Shown here one piece after another: positions 9,748 through 18,758 of a stretch of 64,000 bases of DNA. A program made the position numbers and the translations under genes. Position 1 is the stretch's first letter. Each line of letters begins with the position of its first letter. The notes beneath the pieces were generated by a model. That model was not told the DNA's origin, ran no database searches, and saw only the letters and a program-made list of their open reading frames with translations. Source of the stretch: Corynebacterium amycolatum (lineage in GTDB: Bacteria > Actinomycetota > Actinomycetes > Mycobacteriales > Mycobacteriaceae); contig NZ_CP069513.1 of the NCBI RefSeq assembly GCF_016889425.1, forward strand, positions 682,001-746,000, in the 5' to 3' direction.

Positions 9748-10164
9748 CTACTTAACGCCCAGAATCAGGACGCCGAATGTGGAGAGCATCCACATCAAAG
9801 TGAAGGGCATGAGCACCCAGCACATGGCGAGCCACGGGCGCCAGTTGCGGAAGTTCTTCCACTCCACGTAGGTCTGCCAGAAACCAAAAAGGCAGCCAAC
9901 CAGGGAGATTACGCCTGGAACAACGGGAAAAAGAATCTCCCACGTGCGGGAGCAGAGGAAGCTGGACTTATCCGCATCACAGGTGGGGCCACCGACAATC
10001 GCGCCAGCGATGCCGATAATGAGGCCCGCGAGCAGCGTAGTAAGAATCACACCCGCGGTGTAGATGTAGGCGCGCCTGCCGGAATACATCTTGCGCTCAA
10101 GCTCGTCGAAGATTTCATCCTCGCTGCGCTCCGGTTTACTGTGCCCCGGTGCGTTATCCACCAT
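9748..10164 (-). CDS. Small membrane protein of unknown function
   Basis: 138 residues. The N-terminal 30 residues are charged and cytosolic (SKPERSEDEIFDELERKMYS). Hydrophobic segments follow near residues 34-58, 77-97 and 110-137. Between the first two is a short loop with two cysteines (PTCDADKSSFLCS) that could form a disulfide if it faces outward. I do not recognise a named family; corynebacteria carry similar small membrane proteins. The ATG has a strong GAGGGGAG ribosome-binding site. It follows the USP gene by 43 bases on the same strand and may be co-transcribed with it. Confidence 0.72.
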   Translation of the reverse strand: MVDNAPGHSKPERSEDEIFDELERKMYSGRRAYIYTAGVILTTLLAGLIIGIAGAIVGGPTCDADKSSFLCSRTWEILFPVVPGVISLVGCLFGFWQTYVEWKNFRNWRPWLAMCWVLMPFTLMWMLSTFGVLILGVK

Positions 10165-10207
10165 CTGCTCCCCTCGCCTCTAAATCCCTTCTGATGTGCT
10201 TGCCATA

Positions 10208-11140
10208 CTAGGCCGGAGTAATCAGCATTGGCACCGGGCTGTGGCGAACGATGTGGTTAGTCGACGATCCGATGAAGATTCGTCCGAATGGGCCAAGAGT
10301 AGACGAACCCAAAACGAGCAAGTCCCCCTTCTTCCATTTGATGGACTGAATGGCCTCTTCCCAACCGTTGCCGGAGGCCACGTCCGCATCGATGGACAGA
10401 TCTGGGTAACGGGTATGCGCGCGGTCGGTACCGCGGTCGAGCAGCCCCATCGCCTGCTCGCGCCACTCAATCATCAGGTCCGAGGAGGGGCCGTAGCCGT
10501 TCTCCGTCGGGTACATGGTCGCACCGCGGGGCGTAAACGAGACCAGACGCAGGGGAACTTCCCAACGGTGTGCCAGGTCAGCAGCCTTATTCAATGCGTG
10601 GTGCGACTGCGGAGTGTCAATGTAACAAATGCTGACACGGGTCACACCATGCTTAGAAAGTTTCGCGCCGGGGATAGCCAGCCCCAGTGGAGTTGGCGAG
10701 TAGTGCAGCAGCGCATCCGAAGTCGACCCCGCGGTAAAGCGACTGCGGTTCTTGGCGGCCCAGTCCTTGGTATTGCTTCGGCGCGTGCCAAGCAGAACCA
10801 TATCAGCTTCGAATTCTTCGGCCTCGTTGCAGATAGTTGTAGATTCGCTGGAGGATTCGATGATCCGCACGGCATCGTCGTCAAGCATGCCCTTGCGCAG
10901 GCCAGCGAGCTTTAGCTCATCCTTGATGATTTTTTCAAGAGACTCGGTTTCGTGGGCAACCCAGGAGTCATTGGTGCTCAGCCGAGCCAGTGAGGTCAGC
11001 GGCCAGCCGCGCGACAGTGCGCTGACGATGCGAATCTGCACCTTCGTGGTGCGAGCTAACCAAGCGGCGTAAGCAAGCGTTTCGGTGCCGTACTCGCCTG
11101 GACGCCACGCAATCATGATACGAAGCGGGCGGGAAGCCAT
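10208..11140 (-). CDS. Tandem-domain universal stress protein
   Basis: 310 residues made of two UspA-like domains. The first runs to about residue 160 and ends with MVLLGTRRS. The second, from about residue 165, carries LLVLGSSTLGPFGRIFIGSS, close to the G-x2-G-x9-G(S/T) nucleotide-binding motif; the first domain's version is degenerate. USPs of this type are cytosolic, often bind ATP, and are induced by stress. An AGGAGG ribosome-binding site precedes the ATG. A second tandem USP with better motifs lies at 49723-50622. Confidence 0.85.
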   Translation of the reverse strand: MASRPLRIMIAWRPGEYGTETLAYAAWLARTTKVQIRIVSALSRGWPLTSLARLSTNDSWVAHETESLEKIIKDELKLAGLRKGMLDDDAVRIIESSSESTTICNEAEEFEADMVLLGTRRSNTKDWAAKNRSRFTAGSTSDALLHYSPTPLGLAIPGAKLSKHGVTRVSICYIDTPQSHHALNKAADLAHRWEVPLRLVSFTPRGATMYPTENGYGPSSDLMIEWREQAMGLLDRGTDRAHTRYPDLSIDADVASGNGWEEAIQSIKWKKGDLLVLGSSTLGPFGRIFIGSSTNHIVRHSPVPMLITPA

Positions 11141-11238
11141 CGCTAATCCTCCTGTGATTACTCAGAAATATCCAAGTGGTGCTTCTGGGTAATAGCCTAC
11201 GTGGATAGGCGGGCATATATAAAACGGCACTGATGACG

Positions 11239-11290
11239 TGTAAAAGCTATGTACCCTGCCTGTGGGCTTAAAGAGGGCAGGGCTAAGCTG
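11239..11290 (-). terminator. Possible terminator after the MarR gene
   Basis: Just past the MarR stop on the minus strand there is a hairpin with arms CCCTGCC and GGCAGGG around an approximately 13-base loop. T-rich sequence lies nearby but there is no clean run. It is weak. Confidence 0.35.
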
Positions 11291-11299
11291 AAAAAGAGA

Positions 11300-11791
11300 C
11301 TAGACGCTTGGGTTTGTCTTTGGATGCTCCGGGTAGTTTTCGAGAATCTTGGACAGAATCGTCTCAAGACCAGCGCCAAATTCCAGCTCTTCCTGGGTCA
11401 GCGTGCTGAACATTTCAGCCATCTGCTGATTGCGCTCTTCAGAAACACGGTGCAGTTCTTCACGGCCACGGTCGGTCAGTTCAACGCGGACGCCACGGCG
11501 GTCTTTGCTGTCGCGGACGCGCTCCACCATGCCGGCGACCTCCAAGTGGTGCACGGCGTTGGAGGCGGTGGGCATGCGGATGGCCTCGGCCTCAGCCAAC
11601 TGGCTGATACGGCAGGCGCCCAGTGCCTCCAGGGTCATCATGATGGACAGCTGCGCACGACTGAGCTGGGACTCCGAGGAGCGGCGGCTGTAGAGCAGCT
11701 CAGCGCGAGTCAGGAGAGGGCGAATGCGCTTAGCGAGCGACAGAGGAGTAACGGCATTAGGATTGCCAATCGAGCCCGAAGATAATGTCAT
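11300..11791 (-). CDS. MarR-family transcriptional regulator
   Basis: A 163-residue winged-helix protein. Helices in the region LSRAQLSIMMTLEALGACRI, then SQLAEAEAIRMPTASNAVHH, form the helix-turn-helix. The wing contains DSKDRRGVRVELTDRGRE, the usual D-x-R-D/R-x-R...T-x-G pattern of MarR. The target is unknown. The nearest neighbours are the USP gene downstream and ino1 about 520 bases upstream. The sequence TTGCCAAT occurs twice near the start (11763-11770 in the coding region and 11822-11829 upstream), but this is too little to call an operator. Confidence 0.88.
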   Translation of the reverse strand: MTLSSGSIGNPNAVTPLSLAKRIRPLLTRAELLYSRRSSESQLSRAQLSIMMTLEALGACRISQLAEAEAIRMPTASNAVHHLEVAGMVERVRDSKDRRGVRVELTDRGREELHRVSEERNQQMAEMFSTLTQEELEFGAGLETILSKILENYPEHPKTNPSV

Positions 11792-12216
11792 AGCGACGAT
11801 GTTATATGCGAACAGCGCTAGTTGCCAATACGAAATTTATTTGGGGTGCTATTTATTTTTCTACAACTGGTGATTTCGGCAATGAAATCATTAGGAATCC
11901 TCCATCGATCATCTAAAACCCCAGTACAAAGCATTAAACCTATCTGCGTATAAGGTTTTTTCGGCGCTGGCAGAAACCCCCTAAAGTGTCACTTCTTCTG
12001 TACTTAGAACGTTGGCTTGGAGGTAGCCATCCGGCTACTCTCGCGAATACTTTCGGCTTGCGATATATCTCGCGAATCAATCCTCTCGGATGTATTGCTG
12101 TCAGCTTTACGACGACTGCAGCGCACGCATCCATGGCAGGGACGAGGTGGGCGCAGCAGCGAGTAGGGCGAGGAGGGCGTGGAAGGAAACGGGGAGGATA
12201 GGGGATAGAGGAGCAC
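11792..12216. other. Intergenic region, MarR gene to ino1 terminator
   Basis: No gene seen. The first 150 bases are AT-rich and probably carry the MarR promoter. Bases 12160-12212 form a purine-only-like G/A tract on the plus strand with four G-runs (near 12167, 12176, 12191 and 12202). Confidence 0.4.
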
Positions 12217-12260
12217 AAAAGCGCCAGCGGCTACTGCATGGGTAACCGGCTGGCGCTTTT
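12217..12260. terminator. Bidirectional terminator downstream of ino1
   Basis: A 12-bp perfect stem (AAAAGCGCCAGC at 12217-12228 with GCTGGCGCTTTT at 12249-12260) encloses a 20-base loop. In the minus direction it ends in a T4 run 54 bases after the ino1 stop, so it suits ino1. Confidence 0.8.
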
Positions 12261-12313
12261 CAAGGAACATGCTCTCGGAGCTGCTCGCTTGTACTTTTGA
12301 GTGCTTGTACCTT

Positions 12314-13399
12314 TTAGTCTTCGCCCTTAATAAATGCTTCGAGCTGTGCTCGCGCAACATCGTCGGCAAGCTGCTTCGGCGGGGACTTCATCAGGTAGGA
12401 AGAAGCGGCGTAAACCGGGCCGCCGATGCCGCGATCCTTGGCGATTTTGGCCGCGCGAACAGCATCGATGATGATGCCGGCGGAGTTCGGGGAGTCCCAG
12501 ACCTCGAGCTTGTACTCAAGGTTCAGCGGCACCTCGCCGAAGGCCTTGCCCTCGAGTCGGACGTAGGCCCACTTGCGGTCATCCAGCCAGTCCACCCAGT
12601 CCGACGGGCCGATGTGGACGTTGCGGTCATCGATCTTGCCGGCCAGCGGACCGGTGAGGTTGGAGGTGACAGCCTGGGTCTTGGAGATCTTCTTGGACTC
12701 GAGGCGGTCGCGCTCGAGCATGTTCTTGAAGTCCATGTTGCCGCCGACGTTGAGCTGCAGGGTGCGCTCGAGGCGAACACCGCGGTCTTCAAACAGCTTG
12801 GCCATGACGCGGTGGGTGATGGTTGCGCCGACCTGGCTCTTGATATCGTCGCCGACAATCGGAACGCCCGCGTCTTCGAACTTCTTGGCCCACTCCGGGT
12901 CGGATGCGATGAAGACCGGCAGGGCGTTGACGAAGGCCACACCAGCGTCAATGGCACACTGTGCGTAGAACTTGTCGGCCTGCTCGGAACCGACCGGCAG
13001 GTAGGAGACCAGGACATCGACCTTGGCGTCCTTCAGCGCCTGAACTACGTCGACCGGTTCAGCCGGGGATTCGTCGATGGTGTCCGCGTAGTACTTGCCA
13101 ACGCCGTCCAGGGTCGGGCCGCGCTGAACCTCAACGCCGAGAGTCGGGACATCGGCAATCTTGATGGTGCAGTTTTCGGAGGAAACAATGGCCTCGGAGA
13201 GGTCCTTGCCGACCTTCTTGTCGTCAACGTCGAAAGCTGCGACGAACTCGACATCGGAGACGTGGTAGTCGCCGAAGACGACGTGCATGAGGCCAGGAAT
13301 GGTCTCATCGGGCTTTGCATCGCGGTAGAACTCGACACCCTGCACCAGGGAAGAGGCGCAGTTGCCGACGCCGACGATAGCGACGCGAATTGAACTCAT
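12314..13399 (-). CDS. ino1: Inositol-3-phosphate synthase
   Basis: A 361-residue NAD-dependent enzyme that converts glucose 6-phosphate to inositol 3-phosphate. This feeds phosphatidylinositol, PIMs and mycothiol in Actinobacteria. The Rossmann motif is at the N-terminus ([16 protein letters not shown]). The actinobacterial form is much shorter than the eukaryotic one, and this length fits. The segment [12 protein letters not shown] and the following catalytic lysines ([10 protein letters not shown]) match the family. AAGGAG lies before the ATG. Its upstream region carries a 13-bp degenerate tandem repeat. In C. glutamicum ino1 is controlled by the LacI-type regulator IpsA; no such gene is in this window. 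Confidence 0.95.
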   Translation of the reverse strand: MSSIRVAIVGVGNCASSLVQGVEFYRDAKPDETIPGLMHVVFGDYHVSDVEFVAAFDVDDKKVGKDLSEAIVSSENCTIKIADVPTLGVEVQRGPTLDGVGKYYADTIDESPAEPVDVVQALKDAKVDVLVSYLPVGSEQADKFYAQCAIDAGVAFVNALPVFIASDPEWAKKFEDAGVPIVGDDIKSQVGATITHRVMAKLFEDRGVRLERTLQLNVGGNMDFKNMLERDRLESKKISKTQAVTSNLTGPLAGKIDDRNVHIGPSDWVDWLDDRKWAYVRLEGKAFGEVPLNLEYKLEVWDSPNSAGIIIDAVRAAKIAKDRGIGGPVYAASSYLMKSPPKQLADDVARAQLEAFIKGED

Positions 13400-13444
13400 T
13401 TAGTAATTCTCCTTGAAACTATGTGCTCGGAGGCTTTGACCTCG

Positions 13445-13522
13445 CGCCGGGAACTCACACCGGGAACTCGCATCAAGACCTAGCATCAGAACCCCGCACC
13501 AGGACCTTGCGCCAGCGGTGCG
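13445..13522. repeat. Degenerate 13-bp tandem repeat upstream of ino1
   Basis: Six consecutive 13-base units can be laid out, starting cgccgggaactca, caccgggaactcg, catcaagacctag and catcagaaccccg. Each starts C-A/G-C/T-C. The unit length is not a multiple of three and no frame with a good start crosses it. Confidence 0.6.
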
Positions 13523-13547
13523 GCCGTGAGTGGGCGCGCGCATTGAG

Positions 13548-13570
13548 GTAACGAGCGTGACGTTATACCT
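13548..13570. promoter_or_regulatory. Inverted repeat between ino1 and the DUF5318 gene
   Basis: TAACG (13549-13553) and CGTTA (13561-13565) face each other across 7 bases, with partial extension (AGG / CCT). It sits in the divergent intergenic region and could be an operator. Low certainty. Confidence 0.3.
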
Positions 13571-13668
13571 TTATGCGTTTTTTGCCGATGCCCGAACCGT
13601 GAGGGGGCATGTGTTTACCGATAAAGCGGGGGTGAAACCAGCCCGCACGAGCCTGCTAATCTGTCTTC

Positions 13669-14043
13669 GTGATGACATGGCAGGGCGAGATTGATCACTC
13701 CTTGCTCAAGAAGCAGTTATTGGAGCAGTGGCGTGTAGGGGAGATTTCACGGAAATCACTCTGTGATGCCGATGCTCGGCTGGTCGCTGCCGCGCGTTTT
13801 CACGGCAGAAAGTCCCAGGAAGAGTGCCCAGTATGTCGCAAATTCCATCTCCGACTCGTATTCTGGGTGTTCGGAGAAAACTTGGGCCGTCGTTCCGGCT
13901 CTGCTTGTACTGAAAACGAATTATCCGCAATAGTTAATGAATATGGTTCGTGCACCGTCAAAGAAGTTGAGGTGTGCCCCGACTGCAAGTGGAGTTTCCT
14001 GACCCGGACACTTCAGGCAGCTCGAGAAGAGTCAGAAAACTAG
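13669..14043 (+). CDS. DUF5318 family protein
   Basis: A 124-residue small protein with two CxxC pairs, CPVC near residue 54 and CPDC near residue 103, spaced as in a zinc ribbon. The surrounding text (RFHGRKSQEECPVCRKF and VEVCPDCKWSFL) matches the DUF5318 family, which in mycobacteria and corynebacteria stands directly before the class A PBP gene. The function is unknown. It is 11 bases from ponA on the same strand, so it is almost certainly co-transcribed, which suggests but does not prove a link with wall synthesis. Confidence 0.85.
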   Translation: MMTWQGEIDHSLLKKQLLEQWRVGEISRKSLCDADARLVAAARFHGRKSQEECPVCRKFHLRLVFWVFGENLGRRSGSACTENELSAIVNEYGSCTVKEVEVCPDCKWSFLTRTLQAAREESEN

Positions 14044-14054
14044 GGAGAGCACCC

Positions 14055-16535
14055 GTGAGCAATGATCGACCCGATAGCCCAGGCGGTCCTAACAGCCCTC
14101 ACGAGGGCCAGGGTTCTAATTCATCAGACGAGTGGTGGGATCAGCCGGATGCTGATTCCTTCAATACGCACGCACGCTCCGATGACGCATCGCTTGACGA
14201 CGATTCCAGCGACAGCATTGATGCTGTTTCGGTCGGTGGCAATGACGAGGGTCTGGCCACCGATTCAGAGATGACGTCGGCAAGCGAGCTGGACCCGGCG
14301 AAGGGGCAGTACGCCCCAGATGACCATGAACCAGATGACCATGAAGAGGAAAGCTCGATGGCACAGGAAGAACAGCCGACTGATAATAAGCGGCGAATTT
14401 TAGCGTGGCTCGGTCTAGCCGTGGCGTTGGTCGTGCTGTTGCCGGTAGTTGTGTTCGGTGTTGCTTATGCGACAACGGACGTGCCGGAGCCAGAGGAGTT
14501 GGCCAATAGCCAGATTGCGGTGATTTATGACCGTACTGGTGAAAAGGAAATCACGCGCATCGTCCCCGAGGGCGGTAACCGAAGCAACATCACAATCGAC
14601 AAGGTGCCGGATGCTGTACGCAATGCAGTGCTGGCAGCCGAGGATCGTGATTTCTATACCAACCCGGGTTTCTCCCTGACCGGTTATGGCCGTGCGGCTC
14701 TGGGAGTCGTGACTGGTAATTCCAGTGCCGGTGGCGGATCGACCATTACGCAGCAGTACGTCAAGAATGCTGTGGTGGGCAATGAGCGCACGCTGACCCG
14801 TAAGGCCAAGGAATTGGTGATGTCGGCGAAGATGGCGCGGGAGTGGACTAAGGACGAAATCCTTGAGGCCTACCTCAACACGATTTACTTTGGTCGTAAC
14901 GCATACGGTATCGCGGCAGCGTCGAAGGCCTACTTCGGTAAGGAAGTCGGTGAGCTGAATGCCGAAGAGGGTGCTGTGCTGGCGGCCTCGATTCAGCGTC
15001 CATCCGCACTGGATCCGTGGACTAACCGTCCAGAGGCGGAGCAGCGTTGGAACTACGTCCTCGATGGCCTGGTGGAGATGAACATCGTCTCGCCGCAGGA
15101 CCGCGCGGGAATGCAGTACCCGGAGACCATCGATCCGGCGTTGGCGCCGAAGCAGGCTCCGGAGCCCGGCCCGGCTGCCATGATTAAGAATCAGGTGCTG
15201 GCTGAGTTGGAGCGCGAGGGAATCTCCGAGCAGGAGGTCAACACTGGCGGCCTTCGCATTACGACGACCATTGACCCGACGGTGCAGCAGGCTGCCCTGG
15301 ATGCGATGGAGAACTACGTCGACCAGTCAACAGGTCTGCGCGCCGCCATCGTCTCGGTGGAGCCGAAGACCGGTGCTGTCCGCGCCTACTACGGTGGCGA
15401 TGATCCGACTGGTTGGGACTACGCGAACAGCGGTCTGCAGACCGGTTCTACTTTCAAGATCTTTGCGCTGGCAGCAGCGCTTGATCAGGGCATTCCTCTG
15501 ACCGCGCAGTACTCTTCGGCACCTGTCCAGTCCGGTAACGCTACTCTGTACAACTCCGGTGGCGCCGGCGGTGGTGTTCTCCCGATTTACGAGTCCCTGA
15601 AGCAGTCGCTGAACACCCCGTTTATTCGCCTGCAGCGTGACCTGAAGAATGGCCCGGATGACACCGCCAAGATGGCTCATCGCCTGGGTGTGGCCGAGTC
15701 GATCCCGGGTATTGAAAAGACTCTGATGGATGACAATGGCCACTCGCAGGACGGCATCACCCTGGGTCAGTACCTCTCACGTCCGCTGGATATGGCTGTT
15801 GGTCTGGCTACGCTGACTAATGACGGCGTCTACCAGCAGACGCACTTCGTAGAGAAGGTCGAAAACTCCAAGGGTGAGATCGTTTACGAGTCCAATGCCG
15901 ACAAGGGTGACCGTCGAGTCTCTAAGGCAGTGGCCACCAACGTGATATCAGCCATGGAGCCCATTGCGGGCTACAGTAACAAGCCTTTGGGCGGTGGTCG
16001 CCCGTCGGCTGCCAAGACCGGTACTACGCAGTTGGGTGACACCGGCCAGAACAAGGATGCGTGGATGATTGGTTCGACCCCGCAGCTGTCGACCGCAGTA
16101 TGGGTTGGCAACGTCGATGGTTCGGCGCTCTACAACTCCTACGGTGGAGTCATGTATGGTGCCCAAACCCCGGGTGATTTGTGGAAGTACACCATGGATA
16201 ACGCACTGGCTAACGAGGACTTTGAGTACTTCACTAAGCCGGAACCAATCGGCGGTGTCGCAGGTGCACCGCAGTACCAGGCGCCGTCGACCTCTGACTC
16301 TAACTATGGCCAGGACTATGCCCCGGAGACCACCGAACAGGAGTCATCCGAGGAGTCGACCCCTGAGTCCTCCAATGAGCAGCCTGCACCACTTCCGCTT
16401 CCGGGCGGCGACGGCGGCGGTGGTGGCGGTGGCGGAATCGCTGACCTGCTGCCCATCCCGCTTCCAGGGGGCGGTGGTCTCGGTGGTGGCAATGAAGGCG
16501 GCGGAGACCCTGGTAACTCTGGGGGTGGACAGTAA
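14055..16535 (+). CDS. ponA: Class A penicillin-binding protein (transglycosylase/transpeptidase)
   Basis: 826 residues from a GTG start with GGGAGAGC upstream. The cytosolic N-terminus (about 115 residues) is acidic and Ser/Asp-rich, followed by one membrane anchor (WLGLAVALVVLLPVVVFGVA). The GT51 domain contains AAEDRDFYTNPGF and GGGSTITQQYVKNA. The transpeptidase domain has STFK (from QTGSTFKIFALAA), an SLN triad (KQSLNTPF) and KTGTT. The C-terminus is a low-complexity Pro/Gly/Ser tail with a long Gly run. It builds peptidoglycan at the outer face of the membrane. The length fits actinobacterial PonA1-type proteins. The upstream in-frame ATG inside the DUF5318 gene is rejected in favour of the GTG. 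Confidence 0.95.
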   Translation: MSNDRPDSPGGPNSPHEGQGSNSSDEWWDQPDADSFNTHARSDDASLDDDSSDSIDAVSVGGNDEGLATDSEMTSASELDPAKGQYAPDDHEPDDHEEESSMAQEEQPTDNKRRILAWLGLAVALVVLLPVVVFGVAYATTDVPEPEELANSQIAVIYDRTGEKEITRIVPEGGNRSNITIDKVPDAVRNAVLAAEDRDFYTNPGFSLTGYGRAALGVVTGNSSAGGGSTITQQYVKNAVVGNERTLTRKAKELVMSAKMAREWTKDEILEAYLNTIYFGRNAYGIAAASKAYFGKEVGELNAEEGAVLAASIQRPSALDPWTNRPEAEQRWNYVLDGLVEMNIVSPQDRAGMQYPETIDPALAPKQAPEPGPAAMIKNQVLAELEREGISEQEVNTGGLRITTTIDPTVQQAALDAMENYVDQSTGLRAAIVSVEPKTGAVRAYYGGDDPTGWDYANSGLQTGSTFKIFALAAALDQGIPLTAQYSSAPVQSGNATLYNSGGAGGGVLPIYESLKQSLNTPFIRLQRDLKNGPDDTAKMAHRLGVAESIPGIEKTLMDDNGHSQDGITLGQYLSRPLDMAVGLATLTNDGVYQQTHFVEKVENSKGEIVYESNADKGDRRVSKAVATNVISAMEPIAGYSNKPLGGGRPSAAKTGTTQLGDTGQNKDAWMIGSTPQLSTAVWVGNVDGSALYNSYGGVMYGAQTPGDLWKYTMDNALANEDFEYFTKPEPIGGVAGAPQYQAPSTSDSNYGQDYAPETTEQESSEESTPESSNEQPAPLPLPGGDGGGGGGGGIADLLPIPLPGGGGLGGGNEGGGDPGNSGGGQ

Positions 16536-16727
16536 GTGGATACGTGGGTGATTTTCACCATCGTCTGCGTCGCGATTGGCTTCCTGATGTTCGGCACGGC
16601 TTTTTGGGGCTTCATGCAGAAGTGGAAAACAGCAATCATTTGGGTTCTGTGTCTGGCAGCTTTCCTGTTCGCGACAGTCATTCCGGTGATTATTGCGTTG
16701 GCGCATGCTTCCTCGACAGCAATGTAG
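16536..16727 (+). CDS. Small two-helix membrane protein
   Basis: 63 residues from a GTG that lies directly against the ponA stop (TAAGTG). Two hydrophobic segments (about residues 3-25 and 33-57) are joined by a short QKWKT loop. The tight spacing and the clean membrane pattern suggest a real gene translationally coupled to ponA. There is no recognised family and no ribosome-binding site separate from the ponA end. Confidence 0.6.
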   Translation: MDTWVIFTIVCVAIGFLMFGTAFWGFMQKWKTAIIWVLCLAAFLFATVIPVIIALAHASSTAM

Positions 16728-16795
16728 GACGCAGGCCTGATAGTTAGTTGTTAGAGCGCTAACTGCCCACCAAGCACGCGACAACTTCACAATTT

Positions 16796-16832
16796 AAAGA
16801 GACGCACGCAGTAGCTCTGTGTGCGTCTCTTT
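16796..16832. terminator. Terminator of the DUF5318-ponA operon
   Basis: A 12-bp perfect stem (AAAGAGACGCAC with GTGCGTCTCTTT) encloses a 13-base loop. It is extended by AT pairs and ends in TTTGAATT. Confidence 0.8.
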
Positions 16833-16916
16833 GAATTCGGCGCCCCGACGCCGCTTGCCAGTACTGCTTGCCGACGGCGCCTGCGATTAGGACATATACC
16901 TCTGCCTGCGGTACCC

Positions 16917-17038
16917 TGGCAGGGTTGCTTGACGCAACGATCCTCCTGCTGCATAGCGGCTGGCATGAAAGATAGTGCCAGCGCACCACGCTGTGTAGCC
17001 GAAATACAAGAACTAGACCATAGGAGGTGATGAGGTCC
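16917..17038 (+). promoter_or_regulatory. rpsF leader with stem-loops
   Basis: The region before rpsF contains a perfect 7-bp hairpin GCTGGCA/TGCCAGC (16959-16965, 16976-16982) with a 10-base loop, and a smaller TTGC..GCAA hairpin near 16924-16936. Then comes the consensus ribosome-binding site AGGAGG (17022-17027), 11 bases before the GTG start. It may be an autoregulatory ribosomal protein leader, but I could not fit it to a known structure. Confidence 0.4.
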
Positions 17039-17326
17039 GTGCGTCACTACGAAGTAATGATTATTATCGATCCGTCTCAGGATGAGCGCACCGTAGGCCC
17101 GTCCCTGGAGAAGTACCTCGACGTTGTCCGCAAGGAGAACGGCAAGGTGGAGAAGGTGGACATCTGGGGTAAGCGCCACCTCGCCTACCCGATCGAGAAG
17201 AAGGAAGACGGCATCTACGTTGTCGTCGACCTCACCTGCGAGTCCGCAACCGTGCTGGAACTCGACCGTCGTCTGAATCTGAACGACAGCATCCTGCGCA
17301 CCAAGGTGCTGCGGGTTGATCGTTAA
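17039..17326 (+). CDS. rpsF: 30S ribosomal protein S6
   Basis: 95 residues beginning [18 protein letters not shown], the canonical S6 N-terminus, with [19 protein letters not shown] in the middle. I chose the GTG at 17039, 11 bases after AGGAGG. The ATG at 17030 is only two bases after it and would add a non-canonical tail. The protein binds 16S rRNA with S18 in the platform. ssb follows 121 bases downstream. rpsR, often in this operon in other bacteria, is absent, as is usual in corynebacteria. Confidence 0.96.
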   Translation: MRHYEVMIIIDPSQDERTVGPSLEKYLDVVRKENGKVEKVDIWGKRHLAYPIEKKEDGIYVVVDLTCESATVLELDRRLNLNDSILRTKVLRVDR

Positions 17327-17447
17327 TCTGCGTCATATTTGCGTATCCAGAGTGCTCGAATGGGGCACACCGGTAATGCGAAAGCCGTAGGATAGCGGGC
17401 GAAAGCCCCATCATCAGCTCGACAGAATACAACCGAGGAGAAGAAGC

Positions 17448-18014
17448 ATGGCTCAGGGAGACGTACAAATCACAGTGGTTGGCAACCTGGTTGCTGACCC
17501 GGAGCTTAAGTACACCCAGAACGGCACCGCCGTGGCGAATTTCCGCGTCGCGTCGACTCCGCGGGTGTACCGAGATGGCCAGTGGGTTGACGGCGAGGGC
17601 ATGTTCCTCACCTGCAGCCTGTGGCGTGAGGCAGCGGAGAACGCTGTCGAAAGTCTCTCCAAGGGCATGCGTGTCATCGTCCAGGGTCGTCTGCGCCAGC
17701 GCAGCTACGAGACCCGCGAGGGCGAGCGTCGTACCGTCTTTGAGGTTGAGGTCGATGAGGTGGGTCCGTCCCTGAAGTTCGCTCGAGCTCAGGTCACGCG
17801 CACTCCACGCAACGGCGGTGGAAACTTTGGCGGCGGTAACCGCGGCCAAGGTGGAAATGCCGGTGGTGGTTTCGGCGGTGGCTTTGGTGGAAACCAAGGC
17901 AACCAGGGTGGACAGAGTGATCGCGGTTTTGGTGGCGGAGCTCCTGCGGAAGATCCGTGGAACTCAGCTCCTCCGGCCGGTGGCGGCTTCGGCGGCGATG
18001 AGCCTCCGTTCTAA
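17448..18014 (+). CDS. ssb: Single-stranded DNA-binding protein
   Basis: 188 residues. The N-terminal OB fold (about 1-115) starts [20 protein letters not shown] and includes [15 protein letters not shown] and [14 protein letters not shown]. The rest is a flexible Gly/Asn/Gln-rich linker with repeated GGGFGG-type units. The last residues, GFGGDEPPF, are the acidic tip that binds partner proteins in replication and repair. GAGGAGAAG precedes the ATG. Confidence 0.97.
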   Translation: MAQGDVQITVVGNLVADPELKYTQNGTAVANFRVASTPRVYRDGQWVDGEGMFLTCSLWREAAENAVESLSKGMRVIVQGRLRQRSYETREGERRTVFEVEVDEVGPSLKFARAQVTRTPRNGGGNFGGGNRGQGGNAGGGFGGGFGGNQGNQGGQSDRGFGGGAPAEDPWNSAPPAGGGFGGDEPPF

Positions 18015-18114
18015 GCTCCTTCCAGCCACGGCACTACGTGACTAGTTTGCAGCAGATTTAGCATCCACAATTCTCATAATCTTTTAAAGACATATCCAGC
18101 GAAAGGCAGGGATC

Positions 18115-18567
18115 ATGAAGCTGATCCTCACCGCCGACGTTGACAAGCTCGGTGTCGCAGGCGACATCGTTGAGGTCAAGGCCGGCTACGGACGTAACTA
18201 CCTGCTTCCTCGCGGACTGGCAATTGTTGCCACCCGCGGCGCAGAAAAGCAGATCGAGGGCATTCGTCGTGCCCAGGAGGCTCGCGCTATCCGCGACCTC
18301 GACCATGCACGTGAAGTCAAGCAGAAGATTGATTCGCTCGACAACGTCTCCGTTGCTGTGAAGGCTTCGGAAAATGGCAAGCTGTTCGGTTCCGTCACCA
18401 AGGGTGACATCGCCGATGCAGTTCGTAAGGCTTCCGGTCAGGCTATCGACAAGCGCGCAGTCGTGCTTGCTCCGAGCCAGATCAAGTCCCTTGGTAAGCA
18501 CACCGTTGACATCGCGCTGCACCCGCAGATTACCGCGCATGTTTCCGTACAGGTCGTCGCCGCGTAA
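18115..18567 (+). CDS. rplI: 50S ribosomal protein L9
   Basis: 150 residues. The N-terminal domain [20 protein letters not shown] with [16 protein letters not shown] is the L9 signature, joined by a long charged helix to the C-terminal domain. It binds 23S rRNA near the L1 stalk. A clear GAAAGG-type ribosome-binding site precedes the ATG. A strong terminator follows, so dnaB has its own promoter. Confidence 0.97.
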   Translation: MKLILTADVDKLGVAGDIVEVKAGYGRNYLLPRGLAIVATRGAEKQIEGIRRAQEARAIRDLDHAREVKQKIDSLDNVSVAVKASENGKLFGSVTKGDIADAVRKASGQAIDKRAVVLAPSQIKSLGKHTVDIALHPQITAHVSVQVVAA

Positions 18568-18663
18568 GTTCGCGGTTTAAAGTTTTTACTTTGACGGCGG
18601 CCGACGAGCGCCGCGCCTAAGGATGTGCGCGGGCTCTGAGGCCCAATGACAACAGCACACGTG

Positions 18664-18700
18664 AAGCTCTGATCTTTCGTAGTGAAAGGTCGGGGCTTTT
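18664..18700 (+). terminator. Terminator after rplI
   Basis: A 15-bp stem (18664-18678 with 18684-18698, three G-U pairs), a 5-base loop GTAGT and a T4 tail. Confidence 0.85.
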
Positions 18701-18758
18701 CGTGGTTTAAGGCTGGCTTAAAGCCTTTTACGCAGGTGCTGGAAAGAGCATCTACGAC

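Noticed and set aside
11763..11829. TTGCCAAT pair as a MarR operator
   Set aside because: Direct, 59 bases apart and one copy within the coding region, so chance is as likely.
12269..13393. A 374-codon open frame on the plus strand
   Set aside because: Antisense shadow of ino1.
13445..13522. CRISPR array at the 13-bp repeats
   Set aside because: The units are adjacent without spacers, are degenerate, and are too short.
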